Assembly (NCBI GenBank): GCA_045046905.1
Contig: JASFYU010000013.1
Span: 1-31,125 of the forward strand
Direction of reading: 5' to 3'
From: JASFYU01 sp045046905
GTDB taxonomy: Bacteria > Bacteroidota > Bacteroidia > Flavobacteriales > Flavobacteriaceae
DNA: 31,125 nucleotides
Both the position numbers and the translations under genes were made by a program. The notes beneath the pieces were generated by a model that was not told the DNA's origin, made no database searches, and worked only from the letters and a program-made list of their open reading frames with translations. This document shows positions 14,788 to 22,725 of this stretch, piece after piece. Each line of letters begins with the position of its first letter. Positions within the stretch are counted from its first letter, which is position 1.

Positions 14788-15857
14788 TGGCACACTATAT
14801 TGATAGTTTTCCCGGTCGCGAAATTATCTTGAACAAGCGTAAATACTTGTATTTTGGAGGCACTTCTTACTTAGGTCTTCAATCTGACGAAGAATTTAAA
14901 AACATTTATATACACAATATCAAAAAATACGGCACCAATTATGGTGCCTCTCGAAAATCGAACCTTCGTTTTTCGATTTTTGACAAGGCCGAAAATTATT
15001 TGTCGGCCCTCGTGGGTAGCGAATCCTGTATCACACTATCATCAGGTTATTTGGCCGGGCAGCTGGTTAGTCAGTATTTCAACAGCTCAGGATATAGCCT
15101 ATTTTATGCGCCAAATACGCATTCTGCGCTGAATTTTCAGCCTGCTGCAGACCAAAACAACACAAAATCATACGCCTCTTTTGAAGCTTTGAGCAATGCC
15201 GTTCACGCCCATCTTTCTAAAAAAAATTGTACAACGCCCCTAGTACTTTTAGATTCCATTGATTTTTCAGCCCGTAACTACCCTAACTTCAAAGGCCTGC
15301 AACTGCTTCCTTTAGACAAGGTCATTGTACTAGTGGATGACTCACACGGTATTGGAGTGGTCGGATCAAATGGCGGTGGTGTGTATCAAAAATTGAAATC
15401 TCTTCGTCCAAAAGAACTGATTGTCTGCTGTTCGCTTGGTAAAGGCTTTGGCATTCAGGCCGGGGCAGTATTCGGAAGCACAGAAAGAATAGGGCAGCTA
15501 AGCAATACTAACTTTTTTGGTGGTGCTAGTCCAGCAAGTCCAGCCTCCATGGCTTCCTTAATTGATGGTGACCATATCTTTGCACGTAAAAGAAATCAGC
15601 TTCAAGAAAATATACGCTTCTTTTTGAGCGAACTAAAACATAAAGAAAGTTTCCTTTCTATGGAAAACCATCCTGCCTTTTCTATTCTGGATCCTAAACT
15701 GGCCCCCTATATAGAGGCACATCATATTATACTCTCCAACTTTAAGTATCCTTCTGAGGACCACAATACCATGGTTCGAATTGTAATTAGTGCATGTCAT
15801 CTTAGAAAAGATATTAGTATGCTTTTGAGCTTAGTGAACAACCCTAAGTTTGAGTAA
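14787..15857 (+). CDS. PLP-dependent aminotransferase class I/II (BioF/KBL-like)
   Basis: This 356-residue fold-type I PLP enzyme is most like alpha-oxoamine synthases (BioF, KBL), which condense an amino acid with an acyl-CoA. It shows KYLYFGGTSYLGL near the start, YGTNYGASRKSN, the PLP-binding VLVDDSHGIGVVG (D184/D185, H187) and the Schiff-base lysine K219 in CCSLGKGFG. The typical length is about 390, so it is somewhat short. Its start overlaps the epimerase stop (TAATG), so it probably works on a product of that enzyme or in the same peptide/amino-acid catabolism. No biotin genes lie nearby, so I do not call it bioF. Confidence 0.82.
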   Translation: MAHYIDSFPGREIILNKRKYLYFGGTSYLGLQSDEEFKNIYIHNIKKYGTNYGASRKSNLRFSIFDKAENYLSALVGSESCITLSSGYLAGQLVSQYFNSSGYSLFYAPNTHSALNFQPAADQNNTKSYASFEALSNAVHAHLSKKNCTTPLVLLDSIDFSARNYPNFKGLQLLPLDKVIVLVDDSHGIGVVGSNGGGVYQKLKSLRPKELIVCCSLGKGFGIQAGAVFGSTERIGQLSNTNFFGGASPASPASMASLIDGDHIFARKRNQLQENIRFFLSELKHKESFLSMENHPAFSILDPKLAPYIEAHHIILSNFKYPSEDHNTMVRIVISACHLRKDISMLLSLVNNPKFE

Positions 15858-15983
15858 AACCAGTTTACAATCCAATTATTTTTAGATATTGACAATAAAT
15901 CAGTTAAATAATTACGATATTAATATAATATTTTGTAACTTTTAGTATATTAATAATTACTAACCCCTTTAAACGACACGATT

Positions 15984-16430
15984 ATGAAAAAATTACTCGC
16001 ACTGGTTTGCTTGATGTTTATTTTGGTCTCGGCTACAAATACGAATAGGTCAGGTGCTACTGCAATGCATTCTTTAGAAGGAATATGGGAGCTTCAAAGC
16101 TTTTACAACTATGATGACCAGAAGATTCGTGATACAGTTTCGACTTCGGATGGCTACAGACAAATAAAAATGTATTATAATGGTAAGATTATGTGGACCC
16201 GTTATGTACCCGAAAATTCTGTCGAATGGTTCGGTTATGGTTCGTATAAAATCACCGAAAATAAGCTAATAGAAACTTTAGAATATGGTTCAGCCTCTAT
16301 GCTGAGTGCTGCAGATACCCTAAGAGTGTTTACATTTGAGTTATTGTTAGATGGTGACTATTATAGCCAAATAACTCTAGATGAGAATGGTGATCGCACC
16401 TCTTCGGAAAATTACAAACGGCTTGATTAA
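15984..16430 (+). CDS. Hypothetical secreted protein, lipocalin-like
   Basis: This 148-residue protein has a signal peptide (MKKLLALVCLMFILVSATNT) and a mature beta-rich part beginning SLEGIWELQSFYNYDD. The LxGxW start of a small secreted domain is typical of lipocalin-like or DUF4488-type proteins in Bacteroidetes. Other visible parts are DGYRQIKMYYNGKIMWTRY and the end QITLDENGDRTSSENYKRL. There is no lipobox, so it should be free in the periplasm or exported. It lies 126 nt after the PLP enzyme, in AT-rich DNA, and is probably transcribed on its own. Function unknown. Confidence 0.75.
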   Translation: MKKLLALVCLMFILVSATNTNRSGATAMHSLEGIWELQSFYNYDDQKIRDTVSTSDGYRQIKMYYNGKIMWTRYVPENSVEWFGYGSYKITENKLIETLEYGSASMLSAADTLRVFTFELLLDGDYYSQITLDENGDRTSSENYKRLD

Positions 16431-16487
16431 ACCTGAATCAAAAGCAAAACAGAAGTTTGAAAAGTTAATATACCGTATTACGAACGG

Positions 16488-16512
16488 TCACCCTGAGTTC
16501 AGTCGAAGAGAG
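16488..16512 (+). repeat. REP-like intergenic sequence (CCCTGAGTTCAGTCGAAG)
   Basis: The stretch GGTCACCCTGAGTTCAGTCGAAGAG resembles the widespread short palindromic repeats of the type TCACCCTGAGC...GTCGAAG known from many bacterial intergenic regions. It lies between the small secreted-protein gene and the convergent trxB. Part of it (CTGAGTTC) recurs at 19486, 29626 and 31103. Confidence 0.55.
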
Positions 16513-16552
16513 CTGCGATAATTTATCGTACCCCGATTAGCTGTAACCTAAA

Positions 16553-16583
16553 CTTTGCCCGCCCTAGGAACGGGTAGGCAAAG
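16553..16583. terminator. Hairpin between convergent genes
   Basis: CTTTGCCCGCCC (16553-16564) pairs with GGGTAGGCAAAG (16572-16583) except for two central positions. T-rich DNA follows on the plus strand (CTTTTTAG, then eight T). It ends the plus-strand transcript and may serve the opposite strand less well. Confidence 0.5.
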
Positions 16584-16627
16584 CGCACTTTTTAGAATTT
16601 TTTTTACTTTTATAACTCGGCTTTGGG

Positions 16628-17596
16628 CTACTGATTTACGCCTTCGGGCGTTTCAATTGTTGCCAAATACCGCTCGGCATCCAAGGCCGCCATACAGCCT
16701 GTTCCTGCCGCAGTCACTGCCTGCCTATATTCCTTATCCTGAGCATCTCCACTGGCAAAAACACCCGGTTTATTGGTCTTGGTCGATTTTCCCTTTGTAA
16801 TGATATACCCCACATCGTCCAAATCTAACTGTCCCTTGAATATATCAGTGTTCGGTTTATGACCAATAGCTATAAACAACCCTGTTATTGCGATATCCTC
16901 TTTTTCTCCCGTTTGGTTATTGACCATGCGAAGGCCTTCTACCACCTGATCACCCAAGACCTCATCGACTTCGGTATTATAACGAATCTCTATATTTTTC
17001 AAACTACTTAGCCTGTGTTGCATGGCTTTGGACGCACGCATATGATCCTTACGAATCAGCATGGTTACCTTATTACAAATATTAGCCAAATAAGAGGCTT
17101 CCTCCGCTGCTGTATCGCCTGCACCAACTATGGCAACATCTTGTTTTTTATAGAAAAACCCGTCACAGACCGCACATGCCGAAACACCTCCGCCCCGTAA
17201 ACGTTGCTCACTCTCAATATTTAAATACTTGGCGGTAGCACCCGTAGAGATGATTACCGTTTCAGCCTCGATTACTTTATCACCATCAATGGTAATCTTA
17301 TGAATACCCCCTACCTCATCACTCAAGTCAACGGCGGTAGCCATTCCAATTCTAACTTCTGTTCCAAATCGTTCTGCCTGCTGTTGTAACTGCAGCATCA
17401 TCGAAGGGCCATCGATACCTTCTGGGTATCCCGGAAAGTTATCCACTTCGGTTGTAGTAGTCAGCTGTCCGCCCGGCTCCATTCCTGTATACAATACAGG
17501 CTTAAGATCTGCCCTAGATGCGTAAATTGCAGCGGTATAACCCGCTGGTCCTGAACCAATAATTAATGTTTTCAATCGTTCTATTTTCTCTGACAT
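16628..17596 (-). CDS. trxB: Thioredoxin-disulfide reductase
   Basis: This 322-residue cytosolic flavoenzyme reduces thioredoxin with NADPH. Starting from MSEKIERLKTL at 17596, an FAD motif GSGPAG is at 14-19, the redox-active CAVC at 141-144 (C141, C144), and an NADPH-binding GAGDTAAEEA at 158-167. The C-terminal FAD segment GVFASGDAQDKEYRQAVTAAGTGC is intact. An ATG 15 nt upstream (17611, MNNFS) is possible, but MSEKIE is the usual flavobacterial start. A candidate -7 element lies 31 nt upstream. It stands alone between a convergent secreted-protein gene and a DoxX-like gene. Confidence 0.95.
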   Translation of the reverse strand: MSEKIERLKTLIIGSGPAGYTAAIYASRADLKPVLYTGMEPGGQLTTTTEVDNFPGYPEGIDGPSMMLQLQQQAERFGTEVRIGMATAVDLSDEVGGIHKITIDGDKVIEAETVIISTGATAKYLNIESEQRLRGGGVSACAVCDGFFYKKQDVAIVGAGDTAAEEASYLANICNKVTMLIRKDHMRASKAMQHRLSSLKNIEIRYNTEVDEVLGDQVVEGLRMVNNQTGEKEDIAITGLFIAIGHKPNTDIFKGQLDLDDVGYIITKGKSTKTNKPGVFASGDAQDKEYRQAVTAAGTGCMAALDAERYLATIETPEGVNQ

Positions 17597-17626
17597 ACTA
17601 AAATTATTCATTAAAATTTTCTAAAA

Positions 17627-17634
17627 CAAAAGTA
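17627..17634 (-). promoter_or_regulatory. Candidate -7 promoter element of trxB
   Basis: Read on the minus strand, TACTTTTG matches the Bacteroidetes -7 consensus TAnnTTTG. It lies 31 nt before the chosen trxB ATG. No TTG stands at the ideal distance upstream, so the call is tentative. Confidence 0.35.
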
Positions 17635-17791
17635 GGTTTTTTATAAAAACCTTACACGAAAGTTATCAAAAGTTATTTTATGAATTTAAGGCGTATTAAT
17701 CCTTAATTGCTTGGATAAATCTGAAATATAATTAAGCAGAATACCGTACTTCTAAAAGAAAAAGCTCAGGTTTATCGTAAACATTATACTA

Positions 17792-18235
17792 TTATTCTTT
17801 TATTTTCGCTTTTTGACCTTCACGAAAATAAAATAGAAGTACGGCTAAAATGATAATATTCTTAACAATATATTGACCCAATATAGTAAGACCAAATGGG
17901 GCTTCTGTGAATGTTAATTCAGGAGAAAATAAAAATGGCGTAAATGTTAATACAATGTGTACTAGTGCCAACAGCAATGTGAACTTTCGAAAAAGATTCC
18001 CTATTAGAAACAACCCGATAACAGTTTCCCAAATAGCCAGCAAAACAATCGAAATATCTGAAGGAATCTTCCCTAAGAATAAGTAATCTATTGTATTTAT
18101 TGCCAAGGCCTCTGCTGGACTAACACCTGTAAAGAATTTCAAGCCCCCAAACCAGAGGTAAACAATTCCTATACTGATTAAGACTCCGTTATTACTTGCC
18201 ATTTTTTTAGTAATGACCTTAGCTAATTGCCTCAT
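17792..18235 (-). CDS. DoxX-like small integral membrane protein
   Basis: This 147-residue protein has four hydrophobic segments (about residues 18-36, 60-80, 84-103 and 116-136). It starts MRQLAKVITKKMASNNGVL, and the first helix has IVYLWFGGLKFFTG, the tryptophan/phenylalanine-rich pattern WxGxxKF seen in DoxX, DUF417 and MauE-like families. The second helix has LAIWETVIGLFLIGN, a typical DoxX-like stretch. Length and topology fit a small quinone- or redox-linked membrane protein, but the function is not established. It is likely monocistronic, with a 505-nt spacer upstream. Confidence 0.7.
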   Translation of the reverse strand: MRQLAKVITKKMASNNGVLISIGIVYLWFGGLKFFTGVSPAEALAINTIDYLFLGKIPSDISIVLLAIWETVIGLFLIGNLFRKFTLLLALVHIVLTFTPFLFSPELTFTEAPFGLTILGQYIVKNIIILAVLLFYFREGQKAKIKE

Positions 18236-18740
18236 AAACTAATTTTAGTTGGTTTTTCACTAAAATAAGGGTTTACAGGAAGGATACAGGTGACATCTAT
18301 CATTTTTTTTTACAAAAAATCTCAAGACACTCTTAGCTTGTCTCATATTTCATCTTAACAACATCTTAAGATGAGTTTAACCTACTCATAAATGTACAGA
18401 ATGCAACTAAAAGCTACGATTTGAAATGCCAATTTTGAAGAAATATTGAGATATTTCAAAAATTTACATACGTAAGATTGCCTTTTTTCTGTATTTTCTT
18501 CTGATTTGATAATTTTCTTTTACTTCTCGCCAAGCGGTATCTGATGACCCCTTAGTTTTTCAAAAATTTAGCTTCAGACTAAAGAAAATCATCTTATAAG
18601 TAAACAAATCTTAGGTCGAAATCAGGTTTATAGGGTTTAAATAGGGATAGTGATTACAGGATCCTGTAATTTAGTCGTTATTTATCATTCAATTCAATGA
18701 CCTTGACAACTGTGAAAGGTCTTATTATAAAGCTTTATTT
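18236..18740. other. 505-nt intergenic region with palindromes, no gene seen
   Basis: No convincing coding frame is visible. It holds an inverted repeat TCATCTTAA/TTAAGATGA (18350-18358 and 18366-18374), the 18-bp perfect palindrome at 18653-18670, and a short inverted repeat GACCTT/AAGGTC (18699-18704 and 18716-18721) just before the LytTR gene. It must carry the promoters of both divergent genes. Confidence 0.6.
18653..18670. promoter_or_regulatory. 18-bp perfect palindrome upstream of the LytTR regulator
   Basis: ATTACAGGA is followed directly by its reverse complement TCCTGTAAT. The palindrome sits 70 nt before the start of the response-regulator gene. A perfect 18-mer palindrome is expected about 0.1 times by chance in a window of this length. 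A dimer-binding operator is the natural reading, perhaps for autoregulation. Confidence 0.55.
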
Positions 18741-19442
18741 ATGCGTGACATTACACTGAGAAGCATCCTAATAGATGATTCGGCCCTACAACGGGCCGCC
18801 CTGGTTAATCTCATCAAAGGGCACGCCAATATTGAGCTCCTATATGAATATACCAATGGTATCAATGCAAGACATTACATTAAGGAAAATGCTATAGACC
18901 TAATTTTTCTTGATGTTGAAATGCCAATAATCAATGGTTTTGAACTGCTCGAGTCTCTTGACAAAATTCCTCAAATAATAATAACCACAAGCAATCCGGA
19001 TTATGCAATGCGGGCATTTGATTACAATGTTACCGACTATCTGCTCAAACCCATTGAGAAAAATAGATTCAATGAAGCGGTTAAACGTGCTCTTGCGAAT
19101 CACACAAATGTTCAAGTACCAGAAGAAAACAATGATTATATATATGTGAATAGTAATTTAAAGAAAATCAAGGTATTTTTAAAAGACATACATTGGGTAG
19201 AAGGTATGGGCGACTATATTAAGTTGATAACCGAGGATAATAGTATTTTGGTATTGTCTACCATGAAATCTTTTCTCGCTAGATTGCCTGAAGCTAAATT
19301 TCTTCGAATTCACAAATCATACATTGTAAACCTTGATAAAGTAGATAAGTTCAACACCGCCATTGTAGAAGTATGCGGTAAACAATTACCACTAAGTAGG
19401 CATAAAAAAACAGATTTAGAAGAGGCATTGTTGCATGATTGA
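18741..19442 (+). CDS. LytTR family response regulator (orphan)
   Basis: This 233-residue two-component regulator has a receiver domain (about 5-120) with the acidic pair D12/D13, phosphoacceptor D58 (LIFLDVEMP), T82/T83 (IIITTSN) and K103 (LLKPIEK). The C-terminal LytTR DNA-binding domain (about 132-230) has the usual IHWVEGMGDYIKL and FLRIHKSYIVNLDKV. In Bacteroidetes such regulators usually sit beside a LytS-type histidine kinase; none is in the flanking genes, so it is an orphan here. An 18-bp palindrome is upstream. It is convergent with galK, with a small hairpin (19471-19487) between them. Confidence 0.93.
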   Translation: MRDITLRSILIDDSALQRAALVNLIKGHANIELLYEYTNGINARHYIKENAIDLIFLDVEMPIINGFELLESLDKIPQIIITTSNPDYAMRAFDYNVTDYLLKPIEKNRFNEAVKRALANHTNVQVPEENNDYIYVNSNLKKIKVFLKDIHWVEGMGDYIKLITEDNSILVLSTMKSFLARLPEAKFLRIHKSYIVNLDKVDKFNTAIVEVCGKQLPLSRHKKTDLEEALLHD

Positions 19443-19470
19443 ATTCTACGGAATGCCAATCAGCCTATCT

Positions 19471-19495
19471 AGCTTACCTTCTAAGCTGAGTTCGA
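19471..19495. repeat. Hairpin plus CTGAGTTCGA element between convergent genes
   Basis: AGCTTA-CCTTC-TAAGCT (19471-19487) forms a 6-bp stem, and it overlaps CTGAGTTCGA (19486-19495), a decamer that recurs at 29627 and in the contig-end palindrome. It lies in the 54-nt spacer between the LytTR gene and galK. Confidence 0.45.
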
Positions 19496-19496
19496 C

Positions 19497-20633
19497 CTAA
19501 GATTTAAACGCAATCGATGTGCCTGAACTCGGGCGTACTTCAAACGCCTCTAACTCAATATCAAATGCCTTCTTATAGGCCTTGGTTGCAGCAACAATAA
19601 ATTCATCGACCGCATCTTTATGAACAATGTTAAGTGTACAGCCTCCAAAGCCCCCTCCTGTTTGTCGCGCTCCTAAAACCGCCTTGTTTTTCTTTGAAAA
19701 ATCGACCAAAAAATCTGATTCGGGGCAACTAACTTCGTATAATCTACTAATACCTTCATGAGCTTCATATAAGAGCCTGCCCAATAGCGAAATGTCATTT
19801 TTTTTCAGGGCATCAGCAGCTGTCAACACCCTCATATTTTCCTCGATTATAAAACAACACCTCTTGTATACGATATCGCTCATTTCATTCTTACACGATT
19901 CGAGCATTCGCAGTGTAGCATCTCTGAGTGAAGTCACTTCAGGGTATCGCCTTCCGAGGATTGCAACACCTTCTTCACATTCCTTTCTTCTTGTATTGTA
20001 TTCGCTTGATGCTAAATTATGCGATACTTTGGTATTCAACAGTATAATTTTATACGGATTCAGATTGATAGGTATTTGCGTGTACTCCAAAGATTTACAA
20101 TCTAGTAGAATTACGTGCTGCCTTTTACTCATCACCGACGCAAATTGATCCATAATACCGCACTGTGTGCCTACATAGGAATGTTCTGCAGCCTGTGAAA
20201 GGTGTACAATATCCATTTTAGAGAGTCCTAGACTGAACAGTTCATTTAAACCAAAGGCCAAACCGCATTCCAAGGCGGCGGAAGAGCTAAGGCCAGATCC
20301 CGTAGGCAGATTACTTTCAATGATACAGTCAAAGCCCAATACCTTATCTGTTCTTTTGGCAATTTCAGTCAGAACACCCAAAATATAATTTTCCCATTCT
20401 ACCGAACTTTTAGAAATACGTCCTAAATCAAGTTCAAAACCCGTATCAAAGCCTCTACTATACACATGGCATACCGTATCAGAATTATTTTTTTGGAATT
20501 TGAAAATAATTTTATTTTCTATCGCGGTAGGCAGCACATAACCCAAATTATAATCAGTATGTTCTCCAATAATATTAATACGCCCTGGTGATTCAATGAT
20601 AATCTCTGGGCTAAATTTCTCTAAAAACTTCAT
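19497..20633 (-). CDS. galK: Galactokinase
   Basis: This 378-residue GHMP-family kinase phosphorylates alpha-D-galactose at C1 using ATP, the entry step of the Leloir pathway in the cytosol. The galactokinase signature GRINIIGEHTDY is at 17-28, the ATP-binding LPTGSGLSSSAA at 109-120, the catalytic aspartate in GIMDQFAS at D162, and the third GHMP motif GARQTGGGFGGCT is near the C-terminus. Length fits the family. It is preceded on the same strand by the formylglycine-generating enzyme gene, 49 nt away, with a dispersed repeat between. The neighbouring galM is a pseudogene, so mutarotation must be done elsewhere or spontaneously. Confidence 0.95.
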   Translation of the reverse strand: MKFLEKFSPEIIIESPGRINIIGEHTDYNLGYVLPTAIENKIIFKFQKNNSDTVCHVYSRGFDTGFELDLGRISKSSVEWENYILGVLTEIAKRTDKVLGFDCIIESNLPTGSGLSSSAALECGLAFGLNELFSLGLSKMDIVHLSQAAEHSYVGTQCGIMDQFASVMSKRQHVILLDCKSLEYTQIPINLNPYKIILLNTKVSHNLASSEYNTRRKECEEGVAILGRRYPEVTSLRDATLRMLESCKNEMSDIVYKRCCFIIEENMRVLTAADALKKNDISLLGRLLYEAHEGISRLYEVSCPESDFLVDFSKKNKAVLGARQTGGGFGGCTLNIVHKDAVDEFIVAATKAYKKAFDIELEAFEVRPSSGTSIAFKS

Positions 20634-20656
20634 AAACCAAACTACTATTTAATTCA

Positions 20657-20675
20657 ACCAGTGGGTTTAACCTGC
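20657..20675 (-). repeat. Dispersed repeat copy 2
   Basis: The reverse complement reads GCAGGTTAAACCCACTGGT, matching 10514-10532 with one difference. It fills most of the 49-nt spacer between galK and the upstream enzyme gene, so the element sits inside a probable operon. Confidence 0.7.
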
Positions 20676-20682
20676 CCCTATA

Positions 20683-21828
20683 TTAATAACTATTTTTTCG
20701 AACCATGTCTACCGAGGCCACTGTTCTAAAGCCCAGATGCTCGAGTGAAGAGTCTAAACTAGTAGCCATACGTGCCGAGACACGATAACTAGCACAATAG
20801 GTAGCGCTACATAAAAATGATCCACCCTTCATAACTTTCTCTTTTGCATAGGGGTCTTGTTTATTAAATGGGGTTATAGCCCCTTTTGGGTTTACTATCG
20901 TTTTCTTAGAAGCTACGCTCCTATAATAGTCCGTATTGTACCAGTCACTGGTCCATTCCCAGACATTACCCGCCATATCGAACAGTCCATTATCATTGGG
21001 CAGGTATGATTTCACGGGGGCTCGACGCTCAAAACCGTCAACCTTCGTATTGTTTACAGGAAATTCGCCTTCCCAGGTATTTGCCTGTTGACGTAAAAGA
21101 GAACTGTCGTCTCCCCAAAAAAATATTTTTCCTTTTTTTTTGCCATGTGCAGCCAACTCCCATTCAGCTTCAGTAGGCAATCGTTTTCCGACCCACTCAC
21201 AGTAGGCAAGGGCATCGGCATATGCAATATGCACCACGGGATGGTCATCTTTTCCTTTAATTGAACTTCTAGGGCCATTGGGGCGTTTCCAGTTGGCACC
21301 TATCGTCCATTTCCACCACTGCGAGAAATCATATAGGTTAGGTACAGGGCTCTTTGTTTTCTTAAAGGTCAGTGACCCAGGCTGCAAGATAGAATCATGT
21401 GGTTTAGGCGTACCTTCTGGTAATTGTTTTTTCATTTCCTCCCAGTCAATTGCACGTTCTGCAATGGTTACATACCCCGTCTTGTCAACAAATTTTCTAT
21501 ACTCGGAATTGGTTACTTCGGCTATATTCATAAAAAAACCGTCTACTATCACCTGATGGGCTGGTTTTTCATGCCCCATCGCCATTTGATCATGCGCTAC
21601 GGCCCCTTGCATAAAAGTACCCCCTGAAACCCATACCATACCTTCGGGTACATCAAGGTCATTAGGCATCTTTATTAGTTTCGCAATTTCCACTAGCTCG
21701 GTAGTATCGGAAATCACAAGCTTCTCAGTGATTTTTTTATCGGCTTTTTTTTGTTCACCACAAGCTACTAACGAGCTTAACGCAAGCCAAAAAAAAAGAA
21801 CTCTTAAAAGCAGTATTGATAATCTCAT
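20683..21828 (-). CDS. Formylglycine-generating enzyme (sulfatase-maturating) lipoprotein
   Basis: This 381-residue FGE/SUMF1-family enzyme oxidises the cysteine of a CxPxR motif in sulfatases to formylglycine, using oxygen. A lipoprotein signal (LSSLVAC, Cys23) places it in the periplasm. The family domain (about 60-375) has GMVWVSGGTFMQG, RLPTEAEWELAAHG, GLFDMAGNVWEWTSDWY and a KGGSFLCSATYCASYR segment. Its two cysteines, C340 and C345, have the spacing of the catalytic pair in bacterial FGEs, so it should be active rather than a degenerate FGE-like protein. The sulfatase encoded at 22726-24300 carries the matching motif and is the likely substrate. Confidence 0.92.
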   Translation of the reverse strand: MRLSILLLRVLFFWLALSSLVACGEQKKADKKITEKLVISDTTELVEIAKLIKMPNDLDVPEGMVWVSGGTFMQGAVAHDQMAMGHEKPAHQVIVDGFFMNIAEVTNSEYRKFVDKTGYVTIAERAIDWEEMKKQLPEGTPKPHDSILQPGSLTFKKTKSPVPNLYDFSQWWKWTIGANWKRPNGPRSSIKGKDDHPVVHIAYADALAYCEWVGKRLPTEAEWELAAHGKKKGKIFFWGDDSSLLRQQANTWEGEFPVNNTKVDGFERRAPVKSYLPNDNGLFDMAGNVWEWTSDWYNTDYYRSVASKKTIVNPKGAITPFNKQDPYAKEKVMKGGSFLCSATYCASYRVSARMATSLDSSLEHLGFRTVASVDMVRKNSY

Positions 21829-21885
21829 TTTGATAGATTTAATTTGTAAAGTTATTTTATATCTTCATACACCAAAGGAAAACAA

Positions 21886-22640
21886 ATGAAAATCACATAT
21901 TTAAACATCGCAGTGGTGTTTTTTGTATTCTTATGTACATAAGCCTGCAAAAATAAGAAAAAAGAAAAAACACGGGCTAACAATCAACAAGGCGTCAAAA
22001 CAGACACCACCTTATCTAGGGTTACCATCTATAATTTTACATAAACCATTGATTAAGAAAAGGCTACCCTATAGGCTCCAAAAAAGTAACTGTTCACCAG
22101 AAGTGAATTTTGGCTAAAAAGGAACTCTTTTCTATACTTCTACAGCTATTTTCGTTGCAATAGCCCTGCTATTACCCCTCAAATAAACCTTGAACTGCAA
22201 AAAATAGCAGTTTTTACCTCCAACGCACTCGATTGAATAGCTACTACAAGAACAAAAATGGACTGGAGCCCTCTTTTACAAATTACGAGTAACACCTTGT
22301 TTCTCTTATAGCACTTGATAAAAATAGGCTTATGCCAGTATTGACCTTAGATTCCCTTCTTTGGGTGCTTATAAAAAATCAGGCGGTAAATATTTTGGTT
22401 CGATGATTGGGTGATATGCCAATCGTATCGCCGAAGGATCCTTTGTACTCAAGGGGGCCACCCATACATTGGCTAAAAACAACGGAAAAAAATCACCAAT
22501 ATGGTGGTAATAAGGGTTTTGATTTATTTGTTTGCAAGGTCAAATCGGTCTCACAGAACTACATTTGGTTCAATAGACAGTCACCAGATACGAAAGAAGA
22601 CTATTCTAACAATCTATATATCACTACAGTAGCTCATTAA
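21886..22640 (+). pseudogene. galM: Decayed aldose 1-epimerase (galM) lipoprotein gene
   Basis: This gene remnant resembles secreted flavobacterial aldose 1-epimerases. Its signal peptide (MKITYLNIAVVFFVFLC) is broken by a TAA (21940-21942) just before the lipobox cysteine. Downstream, fragments align in order with GalM across shifting frames: YKNKNGLEPSFTNYE and LVSLIALDKN (from 22245), then YFGSMIG, stop, YANRIAEGSFVL (family motif GRYANRI with Arg changed to TGA), then LAKNNGK. A one-base shift in an A run follows, then NHQYGGNKGFD (family NHLHGGxxGFD) and KVKSVSQN. It ends after about 22640; the C-terminal half is missing. Neighbouring galK fits the pathway. Functional loss is certain; the family call is from memory of its motifs. 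Confidence 0.8.
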
Positions 22641-22682
22641 GCTATGTTAAGAAATAAAAAAAATATTGAAACCGATAATCCC

Positions 22683-22705
22683 CGAGGCAGAGCCATAGGG
22701 GAATT
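22683..22705. repeat. Dispersed hairpin element, second copy
   Basis: CGAGGCAGAGCCATAGGGGAATT resembles CGAGGCAAGCCTCGGGGAATT at 7245-7265 with one extra base and a few substitutions. An imperfect CCCC/GGGG stem spans it. It lies 21 nt downstream of the sulfatase stop on the minus strand and beyond the broken end of galM. Confidence 0.55.
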
Positions 22706-22725
22706 CTTTTTGATTAAAAACCTAT

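Noticed and set aside
22407..22640. A separate 77-residue gene
   Set aside because: Its second half reads as the GalM NHLHGG-to-KSV region, so it is part of the decayed galM and not an independent gene.
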